Shown here: positions 16,464 through 25,687 of the stretch, piece by piece
Position numbering within the stretch: the first letter of the stretch is position 1
Layout of the letters: every line of letters starts with the position of its first letter
NCBI RefSeq assembly: GCF_900496965.1
Contig: NZ_UFQB01000017.1
Coordinates: 1 to 64,000 of the forward strand
Length of the DNA stretch: 64,000 bases
Origin: Achromobacter agilis
Lineage (GTDB): Bacteria > Pseudomonadota > Gammaproteobacteria > Burkholderiales > Burkholderiaceae_B
Direction of reading: 5' to 3'
The notes under the pieces: generated by a model
What the model was told of the DNA's origin: nothing
The model's database searches: none
What the model saw: only the letters and a program-made list of their open reading frames with translations
Position numbers and translations under genes: made by a program

Positions 16464-18680
16464 ATGAAAATCAAAACCCTAGCCTGCATGGTGGCCGCGC
16501 TCCCATGCTGCGTTCCCGCCCTCGCCCAGACCACCGTGCCGCCGGCCTCCGGCGCCGGTCAGGGCGGCGTCGTTTCCATGGATGCCATCACCGTCGAGGC
16601 CAGCGCGGATGCGTCGGCCGGCGGGCTGGCCGAGCCCTTCGCGGGCGGGCAGGTGGCGCGCGGCGGCCGCATCGGGCTGCTGGGCACGCAAGACATCATG
16701 GATACGCCGTTCAGCATCACCAGCTACACGAACGAGCTGATCCAGGACCGCCAGGCGCGCAGCGTCGGCGACGTGCTGCAGAACGATGCGGGCGTGCGCG
16801 TGGCGCGCGGCTTCGGCAACTTCCAGGAGTCGTACTTCATCCGCGGCTTCATCCTGGGCTCGGACGATGTGGCCTACAACGGCTTGTATAGCCTGCTGCC
16901 TCGCCAGTACATCGCCACCGAACTGTTCGAGCGCGTGGAAGTGCTGCGCGGAGCCTCGACCTTCCTGACCGGCGCCGCGCCGGGCGGCGGCGGCATCGGC
17001 GGCGTGATCAACCTCGTGCCCAAGCGCGCGCCGAACGAACCGCTCACCCGCGTCACCACGGGCGTGTCCAGCGGCGGCCAGTTCCAGCTATCCACCGACA
17101 TCGCCCGCCGCTTCGGCCCGGGCGACAGCACGGGCATCCGGTTCAACGCCGCGCAGCGCAGCGGCGATACGGGGATCGATGACGAACATTCCCGCACCAG
17201 CCTGGTGTCGCTGGGCCTGGATTGGCGTTCGGCCGATACTCGCCTGTCTGCGGACATCGGCTGGCAGGAGAACAAGCTCAAGCGCGCGCGCCCCAACGTG
17301 ACGCTGGGCCCGGGCGTCACCACCGTGCCCGACGCGCCGGACGCCAGCTCCAACTACGCGCAGCCGTGGTCGTATTCCAATGAGCGAGACCTGTTCGGCA
17401 CCGTGCGCGCCGAGCACGACTTTAGCGACAAGCTGACGGCCTACGCGGCCTTCGGCATGCGCCGCAGCGACGAAGCCAATTCGCTGGGCAACGTCACGCT
17501 GACCAATGGCAGCACGGGCGCCGGCACGTTCTACCGTTTCGACAACACCCGCGAAGATAGCGTGAACACGGGCGAACTGGGCCTGCGCGGCAAGGTGCGG
17601 ACCGGCCCCGTGGGCCATGAATTCGTGGTGTCGGCGTCCTTCTTCGACCTGAAGAAGAAAAATGCCTATGTGATGGACTGGCAGAACACGTTCGCCACCA
17701 ACATCTACGACCCGGTTTCCTATGACAAGCCGGCGTTCAGCGCGGGCGCGCTGCGCGGCAACGATCTGGACGATCCGGCGCTGCAGGGCCGCACGCGCCT
17801 GAGCAGCTATGCCATCGGCGATACGCTGTCCTTTCTGGACGACAAGGTGCTGCTGACGGCCGGTATCCGCCACCAGCGCCTGTCTCAGCGGGACTACGCC
17901 TACAACACGGGCAAGGAAAACGGCGCCTACGACGCCAGCCATAATTCGCCCGCTGCCGGCATCGTCGTCAAGGTTGCGCCCAGCGTTTCGCTGTATGCGA
18001 ACTACATCGAGGCGCTGGTCGCGGGGCCGACCGCGCCCGCGATGGCTGGCGGCAAGCCGGTGCCCAACGTCGGCCAGAGCCTGCCGCCCTTTGTCTCCAA
18101 GCAAAAGGAAGTCGGCGTCAAGTACGAGTCCGACGGGCTGGGCGCTGGCCTGGCGCTGTTCTCCACGGACAAGCCGCGGGCCATGTACAACGCCAGCAAC
18201 GAGCTGACCACCTCCGGCAAGGACCGCCACCAGGGCGCCGAATTCACGCTGTATGGCGAGCCCGTGAAGAACGTGCGCCTGCTGGGCGGGCTGACCTGGC
18301 TGGACGCCGAGCAGCGCTCCACCGGCAACCCCTCCATCGACGGCAACCGCGTGATCGGCGTGCCGCGCTTCCAGGCCAACCTCGGCGTGGAATGGGACAT
18401 CCCCGGCGTTCCCGGCCTGGCCGTGGACGGCCGCGTCGTCTACACCGGCTCTTCCTACGCGGACGACGCCAACACCCTCAAGGTGCCCGGCTGGACCCGT
18501 TTCGACGCGGGCTTGCGCTACATGATGGACGTGGACGGCCACGTCCTGACCCTGCGGGCGCGCGTGGACAACATCGCCAACCGCAATTACTGGTCCTCGG
18601 TGGGCGGGTATCCCGGCAACGGCTATCTGGTGCTGGGCGGGCCGCGTACGTTCTCGCTGAGCGCGAGTATGGACTTCTGA
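16464..18680 (+). CDS. TonB-dependent siderophore receptor
   Basis: A 738-aa outer-membrane receptor for ferric siderophores. It has a signal peptide (cleavage near PALAQ, residue about 22), a TonB-box-like DAITVEA near residue 40, and a plug domain with DIMDTPFSITSYT, VARGFGNFQESYFIRGF and RVEVLRGAS. The 22-strand barrel ends in the C-terminal aromatic FSLSASMDF. Its length and plug motifs resemble FhuE/FpvA-like receptors, but no signalling domain precedes the plug. It stands alone behind a Fur-box-like site and needs TonB-ExbBD from elsewhere. Which siderophore it takes is not evident. Confidence 0.93.
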   Translation: MKIKTLACMVAALPCCVPALAQTTVPPASGAGQGGVVSMDAITVEASADASAGGLAEPFAGGQVARGGRIGLLGTQDIMDTPFSITSYTNELIQDRQARSVGDVLQNDAGVRVARGFGNFQESYFIRGFILGSDDVAYNGLYSLLPRQYIATELFERVEVLRGASTFLTGAAPGGGGIGGVINLVPKRAPNEPLTRVTTGVSSGGQFQLSTDIARRFGPGDSTGIRFNAAQRSGDTGIDDEHSRTSLVSLGLDWRSADTRLSADIGWQENKLKRARPNVTLGPGVTTVPDAPDASSNYAQPWSYSNERDLFGTVRAEHDFSDKLTAYAAFGMRRSDEANSLGNVTLTNGSTGAGTFYRFDNTREDSVNTGELGLRGKVRTGPVGHEFVVSASFFDLKKKNAYVMDWQNTFATNIYDPVSYDKPAFSAGALRGNDLDDPALQGRTRLSSYAIGDTLSFLDDKVLLTAGIRHQRLSQRDYAYNTGKENGAYDASHNSPAAGIVVKVAPSVSLYANYIEALVAGPTAPAMAGGKPVPNVGQSLPPFVSKQKEVGVKYESDGLGAGLALFSTDKPRAMYNASNELTTSGKDRHQGAEFTLYGEPVKNVRLLGGLTWLDAEQRSTGNPSIDGNRVIGVPRFQANLGVEWDIPGVPGLAVDGRVVYTGSSYADDANTLKVPGWTRFDAGLRYMMDVDGHVLTLRARVDNIANRNYWSSVGGYPGNGYLVLGGPRTFSLSASMDF

Positions 18681-18695
18681 GGCCCCTCGCAGGCG

Positions 18696-19292
18696 TCACC
18701 AGAACCAGCCGCCCCGCGTCAGGTCCGCCTCGCATTGCTTGTACTGAGCGCTGAACTTCTCGGCGCGCGCCTGTACCTTCTGCGAGACGGTCTTCAGCCA
18801 GGCCTTGCGGTCGTAGCTGCGATTGCGGTAGCCGGTCCAGCCTTCGTGGTAATTCAGGTACTGGCCGTAGGCGTCCCATTTCGAGACGCCGTTCAGGCGC
18901 TGGGACTTGTTCATGTACCAGCCCATGAAGTCCAGCGCGTCGGCGAAGTCGTCGCGGCTGGAGCCCCAGCCGCCGGCGTCCTCCTTGTAGTCGGCCCAGG
19001 TTTCGTCCTTGGCCTGCGCATAGCCGTAGGCGGAACTGACGCGGCCCCAGGGGATGATGCCCAGGAAGTAGTAGCGGGGCGGCACAGCGTCCTGCTTGAA
19101 CGAGGACTCCTGGTACATCATGGCCATGGGCACCGGCACGGGCGCGCCCCACTTTTTCTGCACTTTCAGCGCGGCGTCGTGCCAGTCCGGCTTTTCGCGG
19201 AAGATGGCGCAAATGTTCTCGGGATTGGACGGCGGCGCGGTGGCGCAGCCGGCAAGCGCCAGCAGCAGCGGCGGCAGCAAAAGCCGGGTCAT
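18696..19292 (-). CDS. Lysozyme-fold (SLT-like) lipoprotein
   Basis: A 198-aa lipoprotein. The lipobox LALAGC places the acylated Cys near residue 16. The mature part carries a soluble-lytic-transglycosylase-like core: MAMMYQESSFKQDA supplies the catalytic-type Glu in an ES dipeptide, followed by SSAYGYAQAKDETW. The start at 19292 is chosen because AGGAGGAAG precedes it; an upstream in-frame ATG at 19337 lacks a signal peptide context. It converges on the siderophore receptor, 15 bp apart, with no visible functional link. The likely role is peptidoglycan cleavage at the outer membrane. Confidence 0.8.
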   Translation of the reverse strand: MTRLLLPPLLLALAGCATAPPSNPENICAIFREKPDWHDAALKVQKKWGAPVPVPMAMMYQESSFKQDAVPPRYYFLGIIPWGRVSSAYGYAQAKDETWADYKEDAGGWGSSRDDFADALDFMGWYMNKSQRLNGVSKWDAYGQYLNYHEGWTGYRNRSYDRKAWLKTVSQKVQARAEKFSAQYKQCEADLTRGGWFW

Positions 19293-19421
19293 TGGCGGAT
19301 CTTCCTCCTGATCGCGCGGCAGGGGCTTCCCCGGCATCGCGGATGTGTGTCAATGGTTACCGTGATTGTATTGAAACGTATCGATCCTGGCAGCGGAATG
19401 CGCTGCGGGCGCGGGCGCCGG

Positions 19422-19454
19422 AAAAAAAACAGCCCCGGATCGCTCCGGGGCTGT
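19422..19454 (-). terminator. Rho-independent terminator of acnB
   Basis: An 11-bp perfect stem (ACAGCCCCGGA/TCCGGGGCTGT) with a TCGC tetraloop. The eight-A tract at 22-29 of this block reads as a U-run for the leftward transcript. It lies about 47 nt past the acnB stop codon. Confidence 0.9.
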
Positions 19455-19500
19455 CCTGCAGGCCTGTGCCTGGCGGGCGCGGGCGTGGCCCGCTGGCCGC

Positions 19501-22092
19501 TTAGACTTCGATGACGTCGGCCACGTCCTTGTAGTCGGCGATCTTGTCGAAGTTCAAGTACTGGTAGATCTGGTCGCCGCTCTTGTTGATGACGCCCATG
19601 TCGGCCATGTACTCGTCCTTGGTCGGGATGCGGCCCAGCTTCGAGCAGATGGCGGCCAGTTCGGCCGAGCCCAGGTACACGTTCGTGTTCTTGCCCAGGC
19701 GGTTCGGGAAGTTGCGGGTGCTGGTCGACATGACGGTCGCGCCTTCGCGGACTTGCGCCTGGTTGCCCATGCACAGCGAGCAGCCCGGCATTTCCGTGCG
19801 GGCGCCGGCCGTGCCGAACACGCCGTAATGGCCTTCCTCGGTCAGTTGCGTGGCGTCCATCTTGGTCGGCGGGGCAACCCACAGCTTGACCGGGATGTCG
19901 CGCTTGCCTTCCAGCAGCTTGGAGGCTGCGCGGAAGTGGCCGATGTTGGTCATGCAGCTGCCGATGAACACTTCGTCGATCTTGGCGCCAGCAACGTCGG
20001 TCAACGTCTTCACGTCGTCCGGGTCGTTCGGGCAGGCCACGATGGGCTCGTGCACGTCGGCCAGGTCGATCTCGATGACGGCGGCGTATTCGGCGTCGGC
20101 GTCCGGCTCCAGCAGCTTGGGATCGGCCAGCCAGGCTTCCATGGCCTTGATGCGGCGGCCCAGCGTGCGTTCGTCTTCATAGCCGTTGGCGATCATCCAC
20201 TTCAACATCACGATGTTGCTGTTGATGTATTCGATGATCGGTTCCTTGTTCAGGTGCACCGAGCAGCCGGCGGCCGAACGTTCGGCGGAAGCGTCCGACA
20301 GTTCGAAGGCTTGTTCGACCTTCAGGTCGGGCAGGCCTTCGATTTCGAGGATGCGGCCGGAGAAGATGTTCTTCTTGCCTTGCTTGGCCACGGTCAGCAG
20401 GCCCTGCTTGATCGCGTACAGCGGGATGGCGTTGACCAGGTCGCGCAGGGTGACGCCGGGCTGCATCTTGCCCTTGAAGCGGACCAGCACCGATTCAGGC
20501 ATGTCCAGCGGCATCACGCCGGTGGCGGCGGCGAAGGCCACCAGGCCCGAGCCGGCCGGGAACGAGATGCCGATGGGGAAGCGGGTGTGCGAGTCGCCGC
20601 CGGTGCCGACGGTGTCGGGCAGCAGCATGCGGTTCAGCCACGAGTGGATGACGCCGTCGCCGGGGCGCAGCGAGACGCCGCCGCGGGTGCTGATGAATTC
20701 CGGCAGCGTGTGGTGCGTCTTCACGTCCACGGGCTTGGGGTAGGCGGCGGTGTGGCAGAACGACTGCATCACCAGGTCGGCCGAGAAGCCCAGGCAGGCC
20801 AGGTCTTTCAGTTCGTCGCGGGTCATGGGGCCGGTGGTGTCCTGGCTGCCCACCGAGGTCATCTTCGGTTCGCAGTAGGTGCCCGGGCGCACACCCTGGC
20901 CTTCCGGCAGGCCGCAGGCGCGGCCGACCATCTTCTGGGCCAGGGTGTAGCCCTTGCCCGAATCGACCGGATCCTTGGGCAGGCGGAACAGCGTCGAGGG
21001 AGCCAGGCCCAGCGCTTCGCGCGCCTTGCCTGTCAGGCCGCGGCCGATGATCAGCGGAATGCGGCCGCCGGCGCGCACTTCGTCGAACAGCACGTCGGAC
21101 TTCACTTCGAATTCGGCGATGACTTCGCCGTTCTTGAGGGCGCGGCCTTCATAGGGGCGCAGTTCGACGACGTCGCCCATTTCCATCTTGGAGACGTCCA
21201 GCTCGATGGGCAGGGCGCCCGCGTCTTCCATGGTGTTGTAGAAGATCGGCGCAATCTTGCTGCCGAGGCAGACGCCGCCGAAGCGCTTGTTCGGAACGAA
21301 TGGGATGTCTTCGCCCGTGAACCACAGCACCGAGTTGGTGGCCGACTTGCGCGAGGAGCCCGTGCCGACCACGTCGCCGACGTAGGCGACCAGGTGGCCC
21401 TTTTCCTTCAGCGACTCGATGAACTTCACGGGGCCGCGCTTGCCGTCTTCCTCCGGCTGGAACGCGGCGCCTTCGCGCTTGTTCTTGAGCATCGCCAGGG
21501 CGTGCATGGGAATGTCGGGGCGGGTGGTGGCGTCCGGAGCCGGCGACAGGTCGTCGGTGTTGGTTTCGCCCGGCACCTTGAAGACGGTGATCGTCAGGCT
21601 TTCCGGCAGTTCCGGACGGCTGGTGAACCATTCGGCGTCGGCCCAGCTTTGCAGCACGGCCTTGGCGTTGGCGTTGCCCTTGTCCGCCTTTTCCTTCACG
21701 TCGTGGAAGGCGTCGAACATCAGCAGCGTCTTCTTCAGCGCATCGGCGGCGATGGTGCCGATTTCCGCATCGTCCAGCAGTTCGATCAGCGGGCCAATGT
21801 TGTAGCCGCCCAGCATCGTGCCGAGCAGTTCCGTCGCCTTGGCGCGGCTGATCAGCGCACAAGCTTCCTTGCCCAGCGCCACGGCGGCCAGGTACGAGGC
21901 CTTGACCTTGGCGGCATCGTCCACGCCGGCCGGCACGCGGTGGGTCAGCAGCTCGACCAGATTCTGCTCCTCGCCAGCGGGCGGGTTCTTCAGCAGTTCG
22001 ATCAATTCAGCGGTTTGTTTGGCCGTAAGGGGCAGCGGGGGAATCCCCAGGGCCGCGCGTTCGGCAACGTGTTGGCGGTAGTTATCCAGCAT
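19501..22092 (-). CDS. acnB: Aconitate hydratase AcnB
   Basis: An 863-aa aconitase of the AcnB class, the main TCA-cycle aconitase in many proteobacteria and an apo-form mRNA-binding protein. It begins [20 protein letters not shown] (HEAT-like domain), includes the swivel motif [12 protein letters not shown], and carries cluster ligands Cys713 (IGSCMTNIG) and Cys771/Cys774 (PGCSLCMGN), offset by two or three from E. coli AcnB. The frame extends to 22164, but 22092 matches the family start. It is preceded by the 21-bp dyad shared with acnA and followed by a strong terminator. Confidence 0.97.
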   Translation of the reverse strand: MLDNYRQHVAERAALGIPPLPLTAKQTAELIELLKNPPAGEEQNLVELLTHRVPAGVDDAAKVKASYLAAVALGKEACALISRAKATELLGTMLGGYNIGPLIELLDDAEIGTIAADALKKTLLMFDAFHDVKEKADKGNANAKAVLQSWADAEWFTSRPELPESLTITVFKVPGETNTDDLSPAPDATTRPDIPMHALAMLKNKREGAAFQPEEDGKRGPVKFIESLKEKGHLVAYVGDVVGTGSSRKSATNSVLWFTGEDIPFVPNKRFGGVCLGSKIAPIFYNTMEDAGALPIELDVSKMEMGDVVELRPYEGRALKNGEVIAEFEVKSDVLFDEVRAGGRIPLIIGRGLTGKAREALGLAPSTLFRLPKDPVDSGKGYTLAQKMVGRACGLPEGQGVRPGTYCEPKMTSVGSQDTTGPMTRDELKDLACLGFSADLVMQSFCHTAAYPKPVDVKTHHTLPEFISTRGGVSLRPGDGVIHSWLNRMLLPDTVGTGGDSHTRFPIGISFPAGSGLVAFAAATGVMPLDMPESVLVRFKGKMQPGVTLRDLVNAIPLYAIKQGLLTVAKQGKKNIFSGRILEIEGLPDLKVEQAFELSDASAERSAAGCSVHLNKEPIIEYINSNIVMLKWMIANGYEDERTLGRRIKAMEAWLADPKLLEPDADAEYAAVIEIDLADVHEPIVACPNDPDDVKTLTDVAGAKIDEVFIGSCMTNIGHFRAASKLLEGKRDIPVKLWVAPPTKMDATQLTEEGHYGVFGTAGARTEMPGCSLCMGNQAQVREGATVMSTSTRNFPNRLGKNTNVYLGSAELAAICSKLGRIPTKDEYMADMGVINKSGDQIYQYLNFDKIADYKDVADVIEV

Positions 22093-22170
22093 GTGAGGCC
22101 TGCTCAAAGTCGGGTTGGAAGAAGGGTTGTTGGCCCGAATTGTAGAGGGAAGAGGGGGACGCAAGCAAAT

Positions 22171-22191
22171 GTCTTATATCTTATATAAGAC
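22171..22191. promoter_or_regulatory. Operator candidate upstream of acnB, identical to the acnA site
   Basis: The same 21-base dyad (GTCTTATA-N5-TATAAGAC) as at 2940-2960, here 79-99 bp before the acnB start. On the minus strand it offers the same TATAAG -10-like box (22185-22180), though no good -35 box is visible at the right distance. Confidence 0.85.
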
Positions 22192-22276
22192 TTGAATGCA
22201 TAGCTGTTGCTTAAGGGCGACGCCGCCGGGGCCGGCCCGCAAGGGGCCGGCGGCCCGTCCGGTGCGGTAGGCGGGC

Positions 22277-23176
22277 CTAGCGGCCGTCCACGTCGTAAAC
22301 GATTTCCACCCGGGCGAAATTCCCGCCGTACTGTTTGACGTTCACCTGGAACGGGGCGCTCTCGCCGGGCTTGAGCTTCGGCAGCCGCAGTTCCTGGAAG
22401 GCGGCGCCGGACAGCTTGTCCTGGGCGTCGTACAGGCTGACCCACGCTTTGACGCCTTCGACTTCGGCGGCGCTGTCGTTACGCACGCGTCCATGGACGG
22501 TTACGTACTTGTAGCGGTAGCGGTAGGTGAAGTTCAGGGTGCCCGTGCCGACGTTGGCCTCGGTGTTTTCGACCGAGATAGCCAGTTTGGGGCGCGGGCC
22601 GGGCAGGGCGGCGCGCTTGGCGGGAAGCCAATCGGTCTTGACTTCGGTGTAGCGGTCGACGCGCCCGGTCAGCGCCACGGGCACCCGTTCGCCGGGGTAG
22701 AGGTGGGTGGGCAGGCGCCACTCCTGCCTCAGGTCCAGCGGGCGGGAACCGTCGAATACCGTGATCGCCGCCTTCGGCGAGACTGCGACGTACTTGTCGC
22801 TGGTGTTGACCAGTTCCGCGTACAGGACTGGGCGCTCGATCTCGTCGAGCAGCCGGCGCGGCGCCGACAGCTTGAACGCGGCCGGATCGAACAGGGCGAA
22901 TTCCGGATCCAGCAGTTCTTCGGTGCTCAGGCGCACGTGGTCGATCACCCGCACATTGGCCGGGCTGACCCGCACGATGCGGCTGGGCGGGGCGTCTTCG
23001 CGCGCCGGGGCGGGCGCGGCCGCCGGCGCGGACGGGGCGGCGGAACGCGCGCTCCAGGGCAGGACGCTGGTGTACTTCCACAGAGCAAAACCGCCGGCGG
23101 CAAGCATGATCAGCGCCAGCCCGGCAGCGGCCGGCCTGGACAGGCGCCTGGAATCGTCGGAGCGGTTAGCGTTCAC
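22277..23176 (-). CDS. Membrane-anchored FxLYD-domain protein, function unknown
   Basis: A 299-aa protein with one N-terminal membrane segment (GLALIMLAAGGFALW), an Ala/Pro-rich linker, then two beta-sandwich-like regions. The C-terminal one (TVHGRVRNDSAAEVEGVKAWVSLYD, then LPKLKPGESAPFQVNV) has the FxLYD pattern. The GTG at 23176 overlaps the upstream gene's stop by 11 bp and fits translational coupling; an in-frame ATG at 23212 is the alternative. The domain presumably faces the periplasm. No enzymatic motif is visible. Confidence 0.7.
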   Translation of the reverse strand: MNANRSDDSRRLSRPAAAGLALIMLAAGGFALWKYTSVLPWSARSAAPSAPAAAPAPAREDAPPSRIVRVSPANVRVIDHVRLSTEELLDPEFALFDPAAFKLSAPRRLLDEIERPVLYAELVNTSDKYVAVSPKAAITVFDGSRPLDLRQEWRLPTHLYPGERVPVALTGRVDRYTEVKTDWLPAKRAALPGPRPKLAISVENTEANVGTGTLNFTYRYRYKYVTVHGRVRNDSAAEVEGVKAWVSLYDAQDKLSGAAFQELRLPKLKPGESAPFQVNVKQYGGNFARVEIVYDVDGR

Positions 23177-24050
23177 TTTGCACCATGTAATCGTAAGAAG
23201 CGACCGCGCCATCGGTCAGCATTTCGCATCGCACATCGAAGGCAGTCAGCGCGCCGGGCGCCAGCGGGCTGGCGGCGCCGTATCCATTGCCGATGCCGAT
23301 CAGGCGGCCGTCGTCGCCGTACAGCATCACCGTGACCTGGCTGCTGTTCGCCGCCTCGGCGCCATGGTTCTTCAACAGGCCGACCAGGCGGTAAGTGCCG
23401 TCGTTGCGCACCAGCTGGACCTTGTTTGCGGCCACGTCGTTGTTCTTGCCGCGGGAGAGGGCCGGGGGAGACACCTGCAGCGCATAGCGGGTATAGGCCT
23501 TGTCCGGCGCCGAGATCGTCATGGGCGCGTACTCGCCCGGCTGCAGCGACCGTGCCGGCGCGGAGCCCGACGAAGATGACAGCGAGAGCTCTCCCTGGAA
23601 GTAGGAGGCCGTGACGCGCGGCATGTCGATCTTCTTGCCGGTCTCGTTGCGCACGATCAGGACGAGCTGGCGGCGGCCGCGCGTTTCGATTTCCTGCACG
23701 TCGGTCAGCTTGACCAGCGAGGCGTCGATGGGTGGGAGGGGCGGCGGCTGGCGCGGTACGCTGCGCGTGTTCGAACCCAGTAGCGAGATCACCAGCGGGA
23801 CCGCGATGGCGGCCGCGACGGTGATGGCGATTGCCGCCAGGACGCCGGGGCCGGGGCGCGCCGGCGGCGCCGGCTGCTGGATGCCGCGCAGGATCTTTTC
23901 GAGACGCTGGGCGACGTTGTCTTCGACCAGCGTGACCGCATGGCAATGGCTGCAGCGGTATTCATTGGTATCCAGCTTGGTGAACTGGGCGCTGCCGCAG
24001 GTGGAGCAGGTCAGGGTCACCGTGTTGATCGTGGTCTGTCGGGGCGTCAT
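23166..24050 (-). CDS. Zinc-ribbon, single-TM protein with FxLYD-like domain, function unknown
   Basis: A 294-aa protein. The N-terminal zinc ribbon is CSTCGSAQFTKLDTNEYRCSHC (residues about 15-36, four Cys/His ligands). A hydrophobic segment follows (VLAAIAITVAAAIAVPLVISLL, about 70-91), then a long extracytoplasmic region with two repeat-like beta domains. The frame is open to 24164, but MTPRQTTINT at 24050 is where the conserved ribbon begins. It is coupled to the next gene, whose product has the same topology, so the two may form a complex. No role can be assigned. Confidence 0.75.
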   Translation of the reverse strand: MTPRQTTINTVTLTCSTCGSAQFTKLDTNEYRCSHCHAVTLVEDNVAQRLEKILRGIQQPAPPARPGPGVLAAIAITVAAAIAVPLVISLLGSNTRSVPRQPPPLPPIDASLVKLTDVQEIETRGRRQLVLIVRNETGKKIDMPRVTASYFQGELSLSSSSGSAPARSLQPGEYAPMTISAPDKAYTRYALQVSPPALSRGKNNDVAANKVQLVRNDGTYRLVGLLKNHGAEAANSSQVTVMLYGDDGRLIGIGNGYGAASPLAPGALTAFDVRCEMLTDGAVASYDYMVQSER

Positions 24051-24309
24051 TGGCGCGGGGCGGGGCGCAGCGGGTTGCAGGGCGGCAAGGATAGCGGTAC
24101 CCCGCCGGGGGCGGGGTGCATGAGCGCATCCATTTGTGACAAAATATGTGCTGCCGTGCGGCACCGGCCCCCTAGGGCGGCCGGTGCTATGATCGCCGGC
24201 GAGAAAAATGTAGATCCCTAGTACGCCGTTCCCCGTCGATCCGCTCCCAAGCCGCGCCCATGCGCGGCTCCGGGCAGAGCCGAGGCTGGTCAGGCTCTTC
24301 CCTTAAGCA

Positions 24310-25074
24310 ATGAGTATTTCCCAACACTTGCTGTTCCTCGCCTGCGTGGCGCTCGCCACCTATGCGCAGACGATGACGGGTTTTGCGTTCGGCCTGGTGC
24401 TGCTGGGGCTGTCGGGCGTTTTCCAATTGGCGTCCGTGTCCGAGGTGGCCAACGTGGTCAGCGTGCTGTCCCTGGTGAACGCCGCCGTGACGCTGGCGCG
24501 CGCCAGGCCCCAGGTCAACTGGTCGCTGATCCGGCCCGCCATGATCAGCAGCCTGGCGGGCGTGGGGGCGGGCGTTGCTGCGCTGGCCTGGATCAGCGGA
24601 GCGATGACCGTTTTGTTGCAGCTGCTGCTGGGCGTCACGATCCTGGCCTGCGCCGTCCTGCTGGTGGCGCGCGCGCAACCGCTGGCGCAGGTCTCGTCGC
24701 GCAAGTCCTTCCTGTTCTTCGGCGCCGTGTCGGGCGTGCTGGGCGGGCTCTTTTCCAGCGCCGGCCCGCCCATGGTCTATCACCTGTACCGCCAGCCCTT
24801 GCCGCTGGCGGCTATCCGCAACAGCCTGCTGATCCTTTTTTCGCTCAACGCCGTCGTGCGCCTGACCCTGGTGACCGGGCAAGGCGAATTCATGGCGTCG
24901 TCGTTCTGGTTGAGCGTGCTGGCGTTGCCGATCGTGATCGGCGTGACCTGGATGGCGCGCCGCTACTCGACGGCCGGCTCGATGAAGACCGTCAAGCGCA
25001 TGGTGTTCGTGCTGCTGCTGGCCGCAGGGCTGGGGCTGATCGTGCCGGCGTTCAAGACGCTCACGGCGGGATAG
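24310..25074 (+). CDS. TauE/SafE (TSUP) family permease
   Basis: A 254-aa polytopic inner-membrane protein with about seven or eight hydrophobic segments. It contains the family's internal duplication: YAQTMTGFAFGLVLLGLSG near the N terminus and SGVLGGLFSSAGPPMVYHLY near the middle. Such proteins export or import organosulfonates, sulfite or other anions. No sulfur gene is adjacent, so the substrate is open. No clear Shine-Dalgarno is seen before 24310. The 259-bp stretch upstream (24051-24309) carries no other gene; a GCCGCGC/GCGCGGC hairpin lies near 24252-24270. Confidence 0.85.
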   Translation: MSISQHLLFLACVALATYAQTMTGFAFGLVLLGLSGVFQLASVSEVANVVSVLSLVNAAVTLARARPQVNWSLIRPAMISSLAGVGAGVAALAWISGAMTVLLQLLLGVTILACAVLLVARAQPLAQVSSRKSFLFFGAVSGVLGGLFSSAGPPMVYHLYRQPLPLAAIRNSLLILFSLNAVVRLTLVTGQGEFMASSFWLSVLALPIVIGVTWMARRYSTAGSMKTVKRMVFVLLLAAGLGLIVPAFKTLTAG

Positions 25075-25116
25075 CCGCGAGCCTGCCCGTTCGCCAGGCC
25101 CCGCGCGCGTCCGGCG

Positions 25117-25557
25117 TCAGCCGCGTTCGCCGGTGATGTAGCGTTCGAGTTCGTGGATGATGAACTTCTGTTCGCTCATGACGTCCTTGACCAGGTCGCC
25201 GATGGACAGCAGCCCGATCAGCTTGCCGTCTTCGATGACGGGCAGATGACGGAAGTGCCGTTCGGTCATCATCGCCATGCAGTGCTCGCGGGTGTCGGTG
25301 CGGCTGACGTAGTAGACCGAGTCGGTCATGATGTCGCGGACTTTCGTGGTCCGCGATGAGCGGTCCTGCAGGACGATCTTGCGGGCGTAGTCGCGCTCGG
25401 TCAGCATGCCCAGCACGGCGTCGCCCTGGACGACCACGACCGCGCCGATGCTGCGTTCCGCCATGATACTGATGGCATCGAAGACCGACGCGTCCGGTGA
25501 AACCGTCACGACGGAATGGTTGGCCTTTTCCCTGAGAAGCTCAGCAACTGTCTTCAC
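25117..25557 (-). CDS. CBS-domain protein
   Basis: A 146-aa protein made of a tandem CBS pair (about residues 10-65 and 75-130; motifs SIGAVVVV...GMLTERDYARKIV and HLPVIED...GLLSIGDLVKDVM). CBS pairs bind adenosine nucleotides and act as energy sensors; stand-alone forms are common in this group. The GTG at 25557 is chosen because it is preceded by GGGAGCACATC and gives the family N terminus (M)KTVAELLREK; the upstream extension to 25881 lacks conservation features. It lies 130 bp beyond the LysR gene. Confidence 0.87.
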   Translation of the reverse strand: MKTVAELLREKANHSVVTVSPDASVFDAISIMAERSIGAVVVVQGDAVLGMLTERDYARKIVLQDRSSRTTKVRDIMTDSVYYVSRTDTREHCMAMMTERHFRHLPVIEDGKLIGLLSIGDLVKDVMSEQKFIIHELERYITGERG

Positions 25558-25687
25558 GATGTGCTCCCGAATCGCTGGTGAAGTCGAACCTCGGTCCGGC
25601 GCCATAGCATGGGCCTTGGGGCACCGCTGCGGCGTGGCCATGCTCAATCCTAAGCCTGGCGGCCCGGTTGCTGCAAGCTGCCCGCGT

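Noticed and set aside
19753-22188. 811-aa open frame opposite acnB
   Set aside because: A shadow of acnB caused by high-GC codon use.
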